Assembly: GCA_964493385.1 (NCBI GenBank)
Contig: CAZBNW010000025.1
Coordinates: 1 to 27,433, forward strand
Source: Loki-b32 sp964493385
Lineage (GTDB): Archaea > Asgardarchaeota > Lokiarchaeia > Sigyniarchaeales > SOKP01
Direction: 5' to 3'
DNA length: 27,433 nucleotides
Made by a program: the position numbers and the translations under genes. Below the pieces are notes generated by a model, which saw nothing but the letters and a program-made list of their open reading frames with translations, searched no databases and was not told the DNA's origin. Positions within the stretch are counted from its first letter, which is position 1. Each line of letters begins with the position of its first letter. Below are positions 1 to 6,225 of the stretch, in pieces.

Positions 1-2
1 CT

Positions 3-1238
3 GATGGAACCATTCCAACTGGAGAAGTTCCAGGTGCTATAAATTTTCTTGATGTATGCCAAAAACGTGGAGAAGTAGATATCCCAGAAGTTGAGATTGA
101 TCCTGTAAATGATACTGCCGTTTACTTAATGACTGGAGGAACCACTGGTGTCCCTAAACCGGCGGTTATAACACATTTCAATTGTATTACAAATGCAAAA
201 CAAAATGTAATGTGGATGCCAGATGCGACCCACCCAATAGCGTGTATTGGAATATTACCAATGTTTCATGCTTTTGGTATGACAATTGTCCAAAATGTTG
301 TAATAGAAGGTGGAGATTATAATATTCTTTTTCCGAGACCGCCATCATCTTTGAAAGAGGTTGTAGATACGATATTGGAAGTTGGACCAGAAAAAGGAGT
401 AATATTACCTGGAGTTGAAAACCTTTTTATAGGATTAACTCGTTATTTAAAGGAAAACCCTGAACCTAGACTTGAAAAAATGTTTCGTTTATGTGTTAGT
501 GGGGCTGGTCCTCTTCATAAACCTGTAAAAGATGCATTTGAAGCGATTAGTGGAGGTAGACTCGTAGAAGCATATGGACTTACTGAGTGTACGACTGCAG
601 TGAGTGCTGGACCTTTTGATGGTACCGATACACCTGGAACAATTGGATTACCATATCCAGGTGTAGATTGGGCTATTTTTGATGCTGAAGATTTCAGTAA
701 AGGTCCACTAAAAGGCTATGGAATCGATTATACTGGTGAAATATGTGTATGTGGCCCTCAAGTGATGAAAGGATATTTAAATAACCCTGAAGCCACCGCA
801 GAGACTCTTCGAGAATGGAATGACCGAATATGGTGTCTAACGGGAGATATCGGTTATATGGATGAAAAAGGACAAATTATCATTCGCGATAGAAAAAAAC
901 AGATGATTAAGTATAAAGGGTATTCAGTGTTTCCGAAAGAAGTTGAAGATTTGTTAGGAACTCATCCTGACGTCTGTGAAATTGCTGTTGCTGGGTTACC
1001 AGATCCTGAAACGGGTGAAATTGTTAAAGCTTGGGTTCAGTTAAAAGATGAATCAAAAGAAAAGATTAATTCTAAAGAGTTAATTACTTGGTGCAAAGAT
1101 AATATAACCCATTATAAATGTCCAAAACAGATTGAAATTATTGATGAAATTCCTAAAAGTATGGTTGGAAAAGTGCAGAGAAGAGTTTTACAAATTAACG
1201 ACCCTATTTGGAAAGAAAAATATGGAGATACTCAATAA
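3..1238 (+). CDS. AMP-forming acyl-CoA synthetase (AMP-binding family), 5' truncated by window edge
   Basis: Activates a carboxylic acid, probably a fatty acid, to acyl-CoA through an acyl-AMP intermediate in the cytosol. The reading frame is open from base 3, and the first in-frame ATG (129) lies inside the P-loop motif MTGGTTGVPKP, so that ATG is not the start and the N-terminal part lies outside the window. Downstream come the adenylate-forming motif YGLTE (about 574-588), a TGD motif followed by DRKKQMIKYKGY at the hinge to the small C-terminal domain, and PKSMVGKVQRR near the end, whose lysine is the expected catalytic residue of the family. It resembles long-chain fatty acyl-CoA ligases; the substrate cannot be read from the sequence. 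The gene converges with the ADP-forming synthetase gene 35 bp downstream. Confidence 0.93.
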   Translation, partial: DGTIPTGEVPGAINFLDVCQKRGEVDIPEVEIDPVNDTAVYLMTGGTTGVPKPAVITHFNCITNAKQNVMWMPDATHPIACIGILPMFHAFGMTIVQNVVIEGGDYNILFPRPPSSLKEVVDTILEVGPEKGVILPGVENLFIGLTRYLKENPEPRLEKMFRLCVSGAGPLHKPVKDAFEAISGGRLVEAYGLTECTTAVSAGPFDGTDTPGTIGLPYPGVDWAIFDAEDFSKGPLKGYGIDYTGEICVCGPQVMKGYLNNPEATAETLREWNDRIWCLTGDIGYMDEKGQIIIRDRKKQMIKYKGYSVFPKEVEDLLGTHPDVCEIAVAGLPDPETGEIVKAWVQLKDESKEKINSKELITWCKDNITHYKCPKQIEIIDEIPKSMVGKVQRRVLQINDPIWKEKYGDTQ

Positions 1239-1257
1239 ATTTATAATTTAATGCGCC

Positions 1258-1265
1258 TTTTTTTT
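1258..1265 (+). terminator. T-run terminator after acyl-CoA ligase
   Basis: A run of eight T follows GCGCC about 20 bp after the ligase stop codon, in the 35-bp gap between two converging genes. Archaeal RNA polymerase terminates at such U-rich tracts without needing a strong hairpin, and no clear hairpin is visible here. Confidence 0.45.
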
Positions 1266-1273
1266 GGTTTTAA

Positions 1274-2758
1274 TCATCTCTTTGGAAATTTTCCATACTT
1301 TTGTAAGAATTCTCTATATGAATTAATTTTATCTAAAACAGCTCCTGTTAATTCAAGACTCTCAAATACAGGAACGTTACGATTTAGAAGTTTTAGTTTG
1401 AATTTGAATCTACTTTGATACTCTTCAAAACCTTCATTAATTTTTAACATGACGCAATACATTGGCTTAGTACAGACTTTTTTTGATTTAGATATATATC
1501 TAATAAACTCTTTGTTAAGATCCATATCTTTAAATCCCATTTCTTCCAATAAATCTTGAAATCCACCAAATCTTTCAGGATCTTTAATAAATACAATTGA
1601 GGAAATATTTGGGTCTTTATCTAAAGCTAGAATCGTGCGATAATAAATGTTAGGTTGTATACCAGCACCACCAAGATCAAGTGGGTTTGTAACATTTGTA
1701 TTAACATCTGGAAGAAATCTTTTCATTTTAATAATAGTTTTTTCTGTTAAATTTGGAATTTTTAAATTATATTTTTCAAGAATATCTATAGCTTCTATTG
1801 TTGATCCCCCACCTATTCCAATAATCCCTACGTTTCTTGAATCTGGCAGACGAGTTAAATTAAATGCTGAAGCTAATGCAGCAAGTTCATTTGAGTTACT
1901 TACTATACAACTGCCAGTTTGCTTGCCCACAGCCTTCCAAATTGCGTTATTCCCAGCAAGACCACCAGTATGAGATAAGATTGCTTTCTTAGTTGCTTCA
2001 CCATATCCCGCTCTCCAAAGTATCACTGGTTTCCTATTCAGATTACATTTTTTCACCATTTTCATAAAATTTCTCCCCTGTTCTATAGATCTTAGGTTTT
2101 CAACGTATAAACCGATAATTTTAGTATAATCATCGTATAGAAAGTATTCTAAAAATTCTGCTGGTGATAAATCTAAAGCATTCCCGATCGATATAAATTT
2201 TGAGATGTAGAGACCATAAGAAACAGCTAATTGTGCTAAATTTTGAGTAATACCCCCAGATTGAAAAACTCCACCAAAATTTCCTGCTTTTTTGGATTGT
2301 TCATATGCATTATAAAGTCCCCCTCTTGGATTGTAGATTCCTATACAATTGGGACCAATAATTCTAACGTTATATTGTTGAGCAATGTCTAGAAGCTCTC
2401 TCTCCAGAGCTTCATTACCTACTTCACGAAATCCTGATGCAAAAACGGTGACAAAAGGTACACCTTTTTGACCAATTTCTTCCATTAGTTTAGGACACAA
2501 TCGAGCGGGAACAGCTAAAATCACATAGTCTATTGGCTCAGATATATCTAAAATGGAGCTAAATATTTTATATCCATATAAATCCTTCCCACTTAACCGA
2601 GGATTAAATAAATGTATGGGTCCTCTAAATCTGTTTTTCATGCATCGAAGAAAAAAACTTCCACTGCCAGGATCGTGACTCACACCAATTATCCCAATAG
2701 ACCTGGGAAAAAATAATTTGTCAAAATTAATTTTCTGAGATTGTTTTATTGCGGACAT
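1274..2758 (-). CDS. ADP-forming acyl-CoA synthetase, alpha-subunit type (CoA-binding and ligase domains)
   Basis: A 494-residue protein of the acetyl/acyl-CoA synthetase (ADP-forming) alpha family, which interconverts acyl-CoA + ADP + Pi and acid + CoA + ATP. A CoA-binding Rossmann domain starts near residue 14 (FPRSIGIIGVS) and includes IIGPNCIGIYNP at about 133-144. The second domain carries SHTGGLAG at 262-269, whose His263 matches the phosphorylated histidine of the family. A third domain holds IIGIGGG and the typical TNPLDLGG. Family alpha subunits are about 460 residues, so this looks full length. The ATP-grasp beta subunit is not fused to it and is not encoded in this window. It lies on the same strand as the phosphodiesterase gene, 85 bp downstream of it, so co-transcription is possible. 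Without the beta subunit the reaction is inferred from family only. Confidence 0.87.
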   Translation of the reverse strand: MSAIKQSQKINFDKLFFPRSIGIIGVSHDPGSGSFFLRCMKNRFRGPIHLFNPRLSGKDLYGYKIFSSILDISEPIDYVILAVPARLCPKLMEEIGQKGVPFVTVFASGFREVGNEALERELLDIAQQYNVRIIGPNCIGIYNPRGGLYNAYEQSKKAGNFGGVFQSGGITQNLAQLAVSYGLYISKFISIGNALDLSPAEFLEYFLYDDYTKIIGLYVENLRSIEQGRNFMKMVKKCNLNRKPVILWRAGYGEATKKAILSHTGGLAGNNAIWKAVGKQTGSCIVSNSNELAALASAFNLTRLPDSRNVGIIGIGGGSTIEAIDILEKYNLKIPNLTEKTIIKMKRFLPDVNTNVTNPLDLGGAGIQPNIYYRTILALDKDPNISSIVFIKDPERFGGFQDLLEEMGFKDMDLNKEFIRYISKSKKVCTKPMYCVMLKINEGFEEYQSRFKFKLKLLNRNVPVFESLELTGAVLDKINSYREFLQKYGKFPKR

Positions 2759-2843
2759 AGTAAAATCTTTTAAAAATAGATGGGGGTGTTAAATAGAATA
2801 ATAAAAATCGACTAAAATATTTTATTAAGAAAGGTTATTGGCT

Positions 2844-3575
2844 TCAATTGTATTGATTTAATACTTTTTTAACTCTTGAAATGTTATTAGTGATAATCCC
2901 ATCAACTCTTATTTTAACCAAGGCTTCAATAGTGGTTCGTGAATCAGGTGTCCAAGGGAATACCTTGAGATTTTTATCATGGGCATTTTTAACGAATTTA
3001 TAATTTACAAGCATATGTAATGGATTAATTGCATAAAATTGATTTTGGAATGCATTCTTTAGCATAGTTCTCCTTGAGAACCAACTCACAATCCATCCCG
3101 TTCGTGTAGGGTTTAAAGACGCTAACCTCAATCTAGGTTCTAATTTTTGAATTTTTAAAAGTTCGCTGTGTTTAAATGAACTAATTATCGTAGAGTCAAT
3201 TAAGTTATCATCTCGAAAGATATTCACGATTTTTTCCGCAACACCCTTAGATTTTATCTCACAATTTAACCCTATTTTTCCTTTAGTGACTTCAATTAAT
3301 TCATTTAAAGTTGGGATTTTTTCTCCTTGCCCACAGTCTAATTGCTTAAGTTGTTTTAGAGTCATTTTTTCTATAATACCTGCATGACCAGTTGTTCTAA
3401 AAGTATTAGCATCGTGCATTATAACAATTTCCCCATCTTTAGATTGCTGCAAGTCAAATTCAATATAATCTGCTTTTAATTCTATTGCTTTTTTAAATGC
3501 CTTTAAAGTATTTTCTGGTGCTAGATTGCTAGCCCCTCTATGAGCAAATATTAACACTTTTTCTTTGTTATTCAT
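2844..3575 (-). CDS. Glycerophosphodiester phosphodiesterase (GDPD family), cytosolic
   Basis: Hydrolyses glycerophosphodiesters to sn-glycerol phosphate and an alcohol. The 243 residues begin with the family signature FAHRGASNLAPENTLKAF: His12 and Arg13, then Glu21-Asn22. EFD follows at 39-41 and the second active-site histidine in MHD at about 53-55; NCEIK at about 104-108 supplies the later metal-binding glutamate. The length matches bacterial UgpQ-type enzymes. There is no signal peptide, so it should act in the cytosol, probably in turnover of phospholipid head groups. In an archaeon the natural substrate may be an ether-lipid-derived diester, which cannot be decided here. A TATA-like stretch for this gene (minus strand) lies near 3629-3640. 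Confidence 0.92.
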   Translation of the reverse strand: MNNKEKVLIFAHRGASNLAPENTLKAFKKAIELKADYIEFDLQQSKDGEIVIMHDANTFRTTGHAGIIEKMTLKQLKQLDCGQGEKIPTLNELIEVTKGKIGLNCEIKSKGVAEKIVNIFRDDNLIDSTIISSFKHSELLKIQKLEPRLRLASLNPTRTGWIVSWFSRRTMLKNAFQNQFYAINPLHMLVNYKFVKNAHDKNLKVFPWTPDSRTTIEALVKIRVDGIITNNISRVKKVLNQYN

Positions 3576-3978
3576 TTACTTAGCTGATACTTCTTTTTAT
3601 CCCCTAATTAAATTGTATGGTTAATACTAAATTTATATTAATTATTTTTTTTTGGATTTTTTTTATTCCGATTTGGGAAAATTTAATAGAATATGTTTTT
3701 GCTTAAATGAATATTTGATCACAAATTCTATGGATTTTTTTGATAATTTCTTTTATGTGATCATCTAGTTTGTGAAAGTTTTATTAATAATTTTATTAAT
3801 GGTAAAACTAGAGGTTTATTAATATGTATTACCATAACAATTAATTGATATTTGCGATAAATTTATAAAGCTATAATATTTTTAATACATCTGAAAAAGT
3901 AAGTTTACATAGGAAATAACCTAATAAACCAACAAGTTTAAATATTTAAAATTATCAAATAGAAGTATCATAGAAATT
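3576..3978. promoter_or_regulatory. 403-bp A/T-rich divergent intergenic region with three TTTATTAAT copies
   Basis: This separates the phosphodiesterase gene (-) from the zinc-ribbon gene (+) and should hold both promoters. TATA-like stretches are seen near 3629-3640 (read on the minus strand) and at 3935-3944 (AGTTTAAATA, about 35 bp before the ATG at 3979). TTTATTAAT occurs at 3780-3788, 3792-3800 and 3815-3823, with start-to-start spacings of 12 and 23 bp, near one and two helical turns. The first two copies lie within an inverted repeat, CTAGTTT (3765-3771) and AAACTAG (3805-3811). The decamer CTGAAAAAGT at 3891-3900 recurs at 6152-6161 before the ABC cluster. No tRNA or convincing small ORF is seen. 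Confidence 0.4.
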
Positions 3979-4233
3979 ATGAAATTTTGTCCGAATTGTA
4001 GCAATTTATTAATCCCGAAGAGCAAAAAACTATTCTGTAAAGCATGTGAAGAAGAATTTGACTTAGACGTTTCAAAAACAGACGATTATAAGATAAAAAA
4101 ATCAATCAAACATGATGAAAAAGAAAGTGCCCCTATTGTAGTAAAAGAAGGGCTAAAAGGCGAAAAAATTTCTGCTCAAGACCGAAAAGCTTTTGAGGAA
4201 TTCTTCGGCAGTGCTGAGTCAGATAATTTTTAG
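3979..4233 (+). CDS. TFS/RpoM-like N-terminal zinc-ribbon protein lacking the second ribbon
   Basis: 84 residues. The first 27 form a zinc ribbon, CX2C-X12-CX2C (Cys4, Cys7, Cys20, Cys23), beginning MKFCPNCSNLLIPK. This closely resembles the N-terminal ribbon of archaeal TFS (also called RpoM) and of RPB9. A charged linker with DYKIKKSIKHDEKES follows, as in TFS, and the protein ends in an acidic helix-like tail. Archaeal TFS is about 100-110 residues, with a second C-terminal ribbon carrying the acidic RNA-cleavage hairpin; that part is absent. The 160 bases downstream contain no CX2C pair in any forward frame, so a simple frameshift does not explain the loss. It may bind RNA polymerase without stimulating cleavage, or be an unrelated single-ribbon protein. 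Transcribed alone. Confidence 0.72.
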   Translation: MKFCPNCSNLLIPKSKKLFCKACEEEFDLDVSKTDDYKIKKSIKHDEKESAPIVVKEGLKGEKISAQDRKAFEEFFGSAESDNF

Positions 4234-4234
4234 A

Positions 4235-4250
4235 GCCCTGTGTAGAGGGC
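4235..4250 (+). terminator. Small perfect hairpin after zinc-ribbon gene
   Basis: GCCCT (4235-4239) and AGGGC (4246-4250) can form a 5-bp GC-rich stem with a 6-nt loop directly after the TAG stop. It stands out in this A/T-rich gap. No long T-run follows at once, so it may be an RNA-stability element instead of a terminator. Confidence 0.3.
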
Positions 4251-4405
4251 ACATATGTAGACCACTTATTCTTCCTTGATTTTATCTGATGAATTTTTGA
4301 GAATTCAAACAATTAAAGCTTTAAATTGTTAAAGAAGTAAATAAATTATAATTAGAAAAAAAATTTCAAAACATAAATAACAAACTTTTCCAAATATTGA
4401 TTCAC

Positions 4406-4801
4406 ATGTCAGAAGAAAAAAAGAACCGATTGCATGGCTTCGCAGGGGTTTTATCCAAACAAGTGGAACCTTTAAATGAAATGGAAGCATTTAAGAAAAA
4501 ATTTAAAGATACTGAAGTAAAAGTTCTTTTAAATGCAAAGGATGGAAAATGGGCAGGAATGTTGATAATAGATAAAGGTAAAATCTATGTAGAAGGCATT
4601 AAAAATGAACCAAAAGAAAATTTAAAAAAGAAAAATGCGGGGTGGGATGGATTTTTAGAAACAACGACCAATATATTTTTGCAGCTCTTTGGTAGCGATG
4701 AACTGTCTACTGGTAAAGTTATTAAAAAGATCTTAGCACGTAAAATAAAAATTAGGGGAATTAAACACGTATTAGTTTTACTTCAACTATTTGATTTATA
4801 A
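4406..4801 (+). CDS. SCP2-like (sterol carrier protein 2 fold) lipid-binding protein
   Basis: 131 residues from ATG 4406 (MSEEKKNRL). An in-frame TTG three codons upstream at 4397 was rejected as the start because the ATG is the standard codon and the extra residues add nothing. The body matches the SCP2-like pattern: a strand pair around KDGKWAGMLIIDKGKIYVEG, a helical segment GWDGFLETTTNIFLQLFG where the domain usually has its membrane or lipid-facing helix, then a closing KVIKKILARKIKIRGIKHV segment, where SCP2 domains often read GKLKIKGD. Such domains bind acyl-CoA or other lipids in a hydrophobic tunnel. The ligand is unknown. Its 3' end overlaps the converging downstream gene by 6 bp. 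The acyl-CoA genes nearby fit lipid handling but do not prove it. Confidence 0.68.
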   Translation: MSEEKKNRLHGFAGVLSKQVEPLNEMEAFKKKFKDTEVKVLLNAKDGKWAGMLIIDKGKIYVEGIKNEPKENLKKKNAGWDGFLETTTNIFLQLFGSDELSTGKVIKKILARKIKIRGIKHVLVLLQLFDL

Positions 4802-5227
4802 GTTAAGTTTGAATATATTCGCTAAGGATATCATTCTTTCTCTTAACTTTTCTTCATTTTTTTCATCTTTTAATGATTTAAGTATTACTTCTTTGTCTTT
4901 TTCGGAAATTCGGTCTTGGAATAATTCAAGGAATTCTCTAAAAAAAATAACCTTTTTGTATGGTTCCTTTTGAATTTTATTAATAAAACCTTCAATTACA
5001 TAATCAAAAGAGGATTTCTCTGTTTTCTCAGTTGAAATAATTTTATCTTCAGTCCCTATAAGTTCTTGTAATAAAGAATTATTATTAATTATATCTCGAG
5101 TGATTTCTTTTAACATATCATTTCTCGATAGTATTGATAAATTAGAGATATATTCTTCCATTTCAGAATTTTTAGTTTCAATTGATTTTATCATCTCGAG
5201 AATTTTTTCCTTATTTCCTCTTTCCAT
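4796..5227 (-). CDS. Hypothetical charged helical protein (143 aa)
   Basis: I do not recognise this protein. Its 143 residues are almost wholly helical in character and rich in Glu and Lys, with a coiled-coil-like N-terminal third (about 5-55) and helices at about 70-140. No cysteine clusters, nucleotide-binding motif, signal peptide or membrane segment is seen. It begins ATG GAG AGA GGA at 5227. It is transcribed away from the RNase III gene, with only 58 bp between the two starts, so both promoters must share that space. Its 3' end overlaps the SCP2-like gene by 6 bp in a tail-to-tail arrangement. The amino-acid make-up is like other proteins of the window, which supports a real gene. Confidence 0.62.
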   Translation of the reverse strand: MERGNKEKILEMIKSIETKNSEMEEYISNLSILSRNDMLKEITRDIINNNSLLQELIGTEDKIISTEKTEKSSFDYVIEGFINKIQKEPYKKVIFFREFLELFQDRISEKDKEVILKSLKDEKNEEKLRERMISLANIFKLNL

Positions 5228-5285
5228 GATATTAATAGTTTTGTCTAAATTTTTAAATTTAACTGAAAATAATTATTAAGTAGAA

Positions 5286-6017
5286 ATGCTCGCGTTTATG
5301 AAAGAAAAAGTAAGGAAATTCCAAGAATTTATAAATTATAAATTTAAAAATGAACAACTTCTGGTTCAAAGCTTAACAACTCCCAGTTTATCAAATGAAA
5401 TAGGAGAACCTAGTTATGAGTTTTTAGAAACATTGGGAGATGCAGTAATTAAAATAATATTTATTCTAAAGCTGTATCGAATGGGTATAAAAGACTCAGG
5501 AGAAATTACAAAAATAAAAGCAACTTTAGAAAGTGATAATGCTCTAAAAACAGTAGCAAAAAAAGTCAATTTAGAAAAATTTATCTTCAAAACCGAGAAT
5601 CAAAGAGTAAAAGGTACTCGGATTCTAGCAGATGTGTTTGAAGCAATATGCGGAGCTTTATTTCTTGATTCTAATTGTGATTTAAATCTAGTTACACAAA
5701 AAATTATTGATCCCTTTTATGAAGATTTGGATAACATTATTCAAGATTCAATGATTTCGAGTAAAAATGTATTATTAGAATTATTACAGGAAAAATTTAA
5801 AACTAATATTATCATTAAACTAGAATATGAAAAAAGTGGATTTGAACACGATCCAATCTGGATTGCTAGAAATCCAAGGATTTTAGAAAAAGATAGTGAA
5901 AAAGAACTAATAAAAATACCAAGAAACTTAAGATCAGATAAATTTAGCAATAAAAAAGATGCAGATAAGAATCTTTACGCAAAAATTCTAAAACATTTAA
6001 AAAATAAAGAAAAATAG
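5286..6017 (+). CDS. rnc: Ribonuclease III (class I type: RNase III domain plus dsRNA-binding-like tail)
   Basis: Cuts double-stranded RNA using metal ions. In the 243 residues, the RNase III domain runs about 10-150 and starts NYKFKNEQLLVQSLTTPS. The signature YEFLETLGDAV holds Glu45, Glu48 and Asp52, aligning with E. coli E38, E41 and D45. Glu73 in SGEITKIKATL aligns with E65, and Asp116 and Glu119 in LADVFEAICGALFLDSN align with D114 and E117. All key acidic residues are therefore present and the enzyme should be active. Residues about 158-240 look like a dsRNA-binding domain: helix KNVLLELLQEKF, strands, then helix NKKDADKNLYAKILKHL. Length is near the bacterial norm of about 225-230. A second in-frame ATG at 5298 is a possible alternative start. 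RNase III is uncommon in archaea. Base composition matches the neighbours, so no recent transfer is visible. Confidence 0.9.
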   Translation: MLAFMKEKVRKFQEFINYKFKNEQLLVQSLTTPSLSNEIGEPSYEFLETLGDAVIKIIFILKLYRMGIKDSGEITKIKATLESDNALKTVAKKVNLEKFIFKTENQRVKGTRILADVFEAICGALFLDSNCDLNLVTQKIIDPFYEDLDNIIQDSMISSKNVLLELLQEKFKTNIIIKLEYEKSGFEHDPIWIARNPRILEKDSEKELIKIPRNLRSDKFSNKKDADKNLYAKILKHLKNKEK

Positions 6018-6153
6018 TATGGTTTTATTTTAATCTCTTTTAATTTGTAATTTTTTCATGAATCAATAAAGGATATCAAATCTTCTAGCGAGTTAGAACC
6101 TTAATTTTTAAAAGATTTATAGTATTTTCATATCTGTACTAGATTGATAATCT

Positions 6154-6169
6154 GAAAAAGTTTATTTTT
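6154..6169 (+). promoter_or_regulatory. BRE/TATA-like promoter of the ABC-subtilase cluster
   Basis: GAAAAAGTTTATTTTT reads as a purine-rich BRE followed by a TATA-like box, ending 56 bp before the ATG at 6226. The core AAAAGTTTATTTTT (6156-6169) is identical to 23094-23107 upstream of the uS15 gene. With transcription expected about 25 bp after the box, a leader of roughly 30 nt would result. The rest of 6018-6225 is A/T-rich; TTTTTT at 6051-6056 may end the RNase III transcript. Confidence 0.5.
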
Positions 6170-6225
6170 CCCTTATGATATTATTTGTTAGAAAGAAGGA
6201 AAAATTAGAATAAAGAGAATTTCAT

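Noticed and set aside
1647..1973. 108-codon open frame on the + strand inside the ADP-forming synthetase gene
   Set aside because: It is antisense to a well-supported gene, its translation shows no domain, and its composition is what the complement of that gene would give.
3576..3978. Hidden tRNA or small RNA gene in the largest intergenic region
   Set aside because: The region is strongly A/T-rich, lacks any GC-rich cloverleaf-like stems or a TTCRA-type box, and holds only promoter-like and short repeat sequence.
4251..4258. Palindrome ACATATGT after the zinc-ribbon gene
   Set aside because: Short A/T-rich palindromes are expected often at this composition; there is no second copy or spacing to suggest an operator.
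4397..4405. TTG start three codons upstream of the SCP2-like ATG
   Set aside because: The ATG at 4406 is the standard codon and the added residues bring no domain or ribosome-binding advantage.
5286..6017. RNase III gene as a recent bacterial acquisition
   Set aside because: Base composition and codon style match the neighbours and no mobile element is near; only a phylogeny could show transfer.
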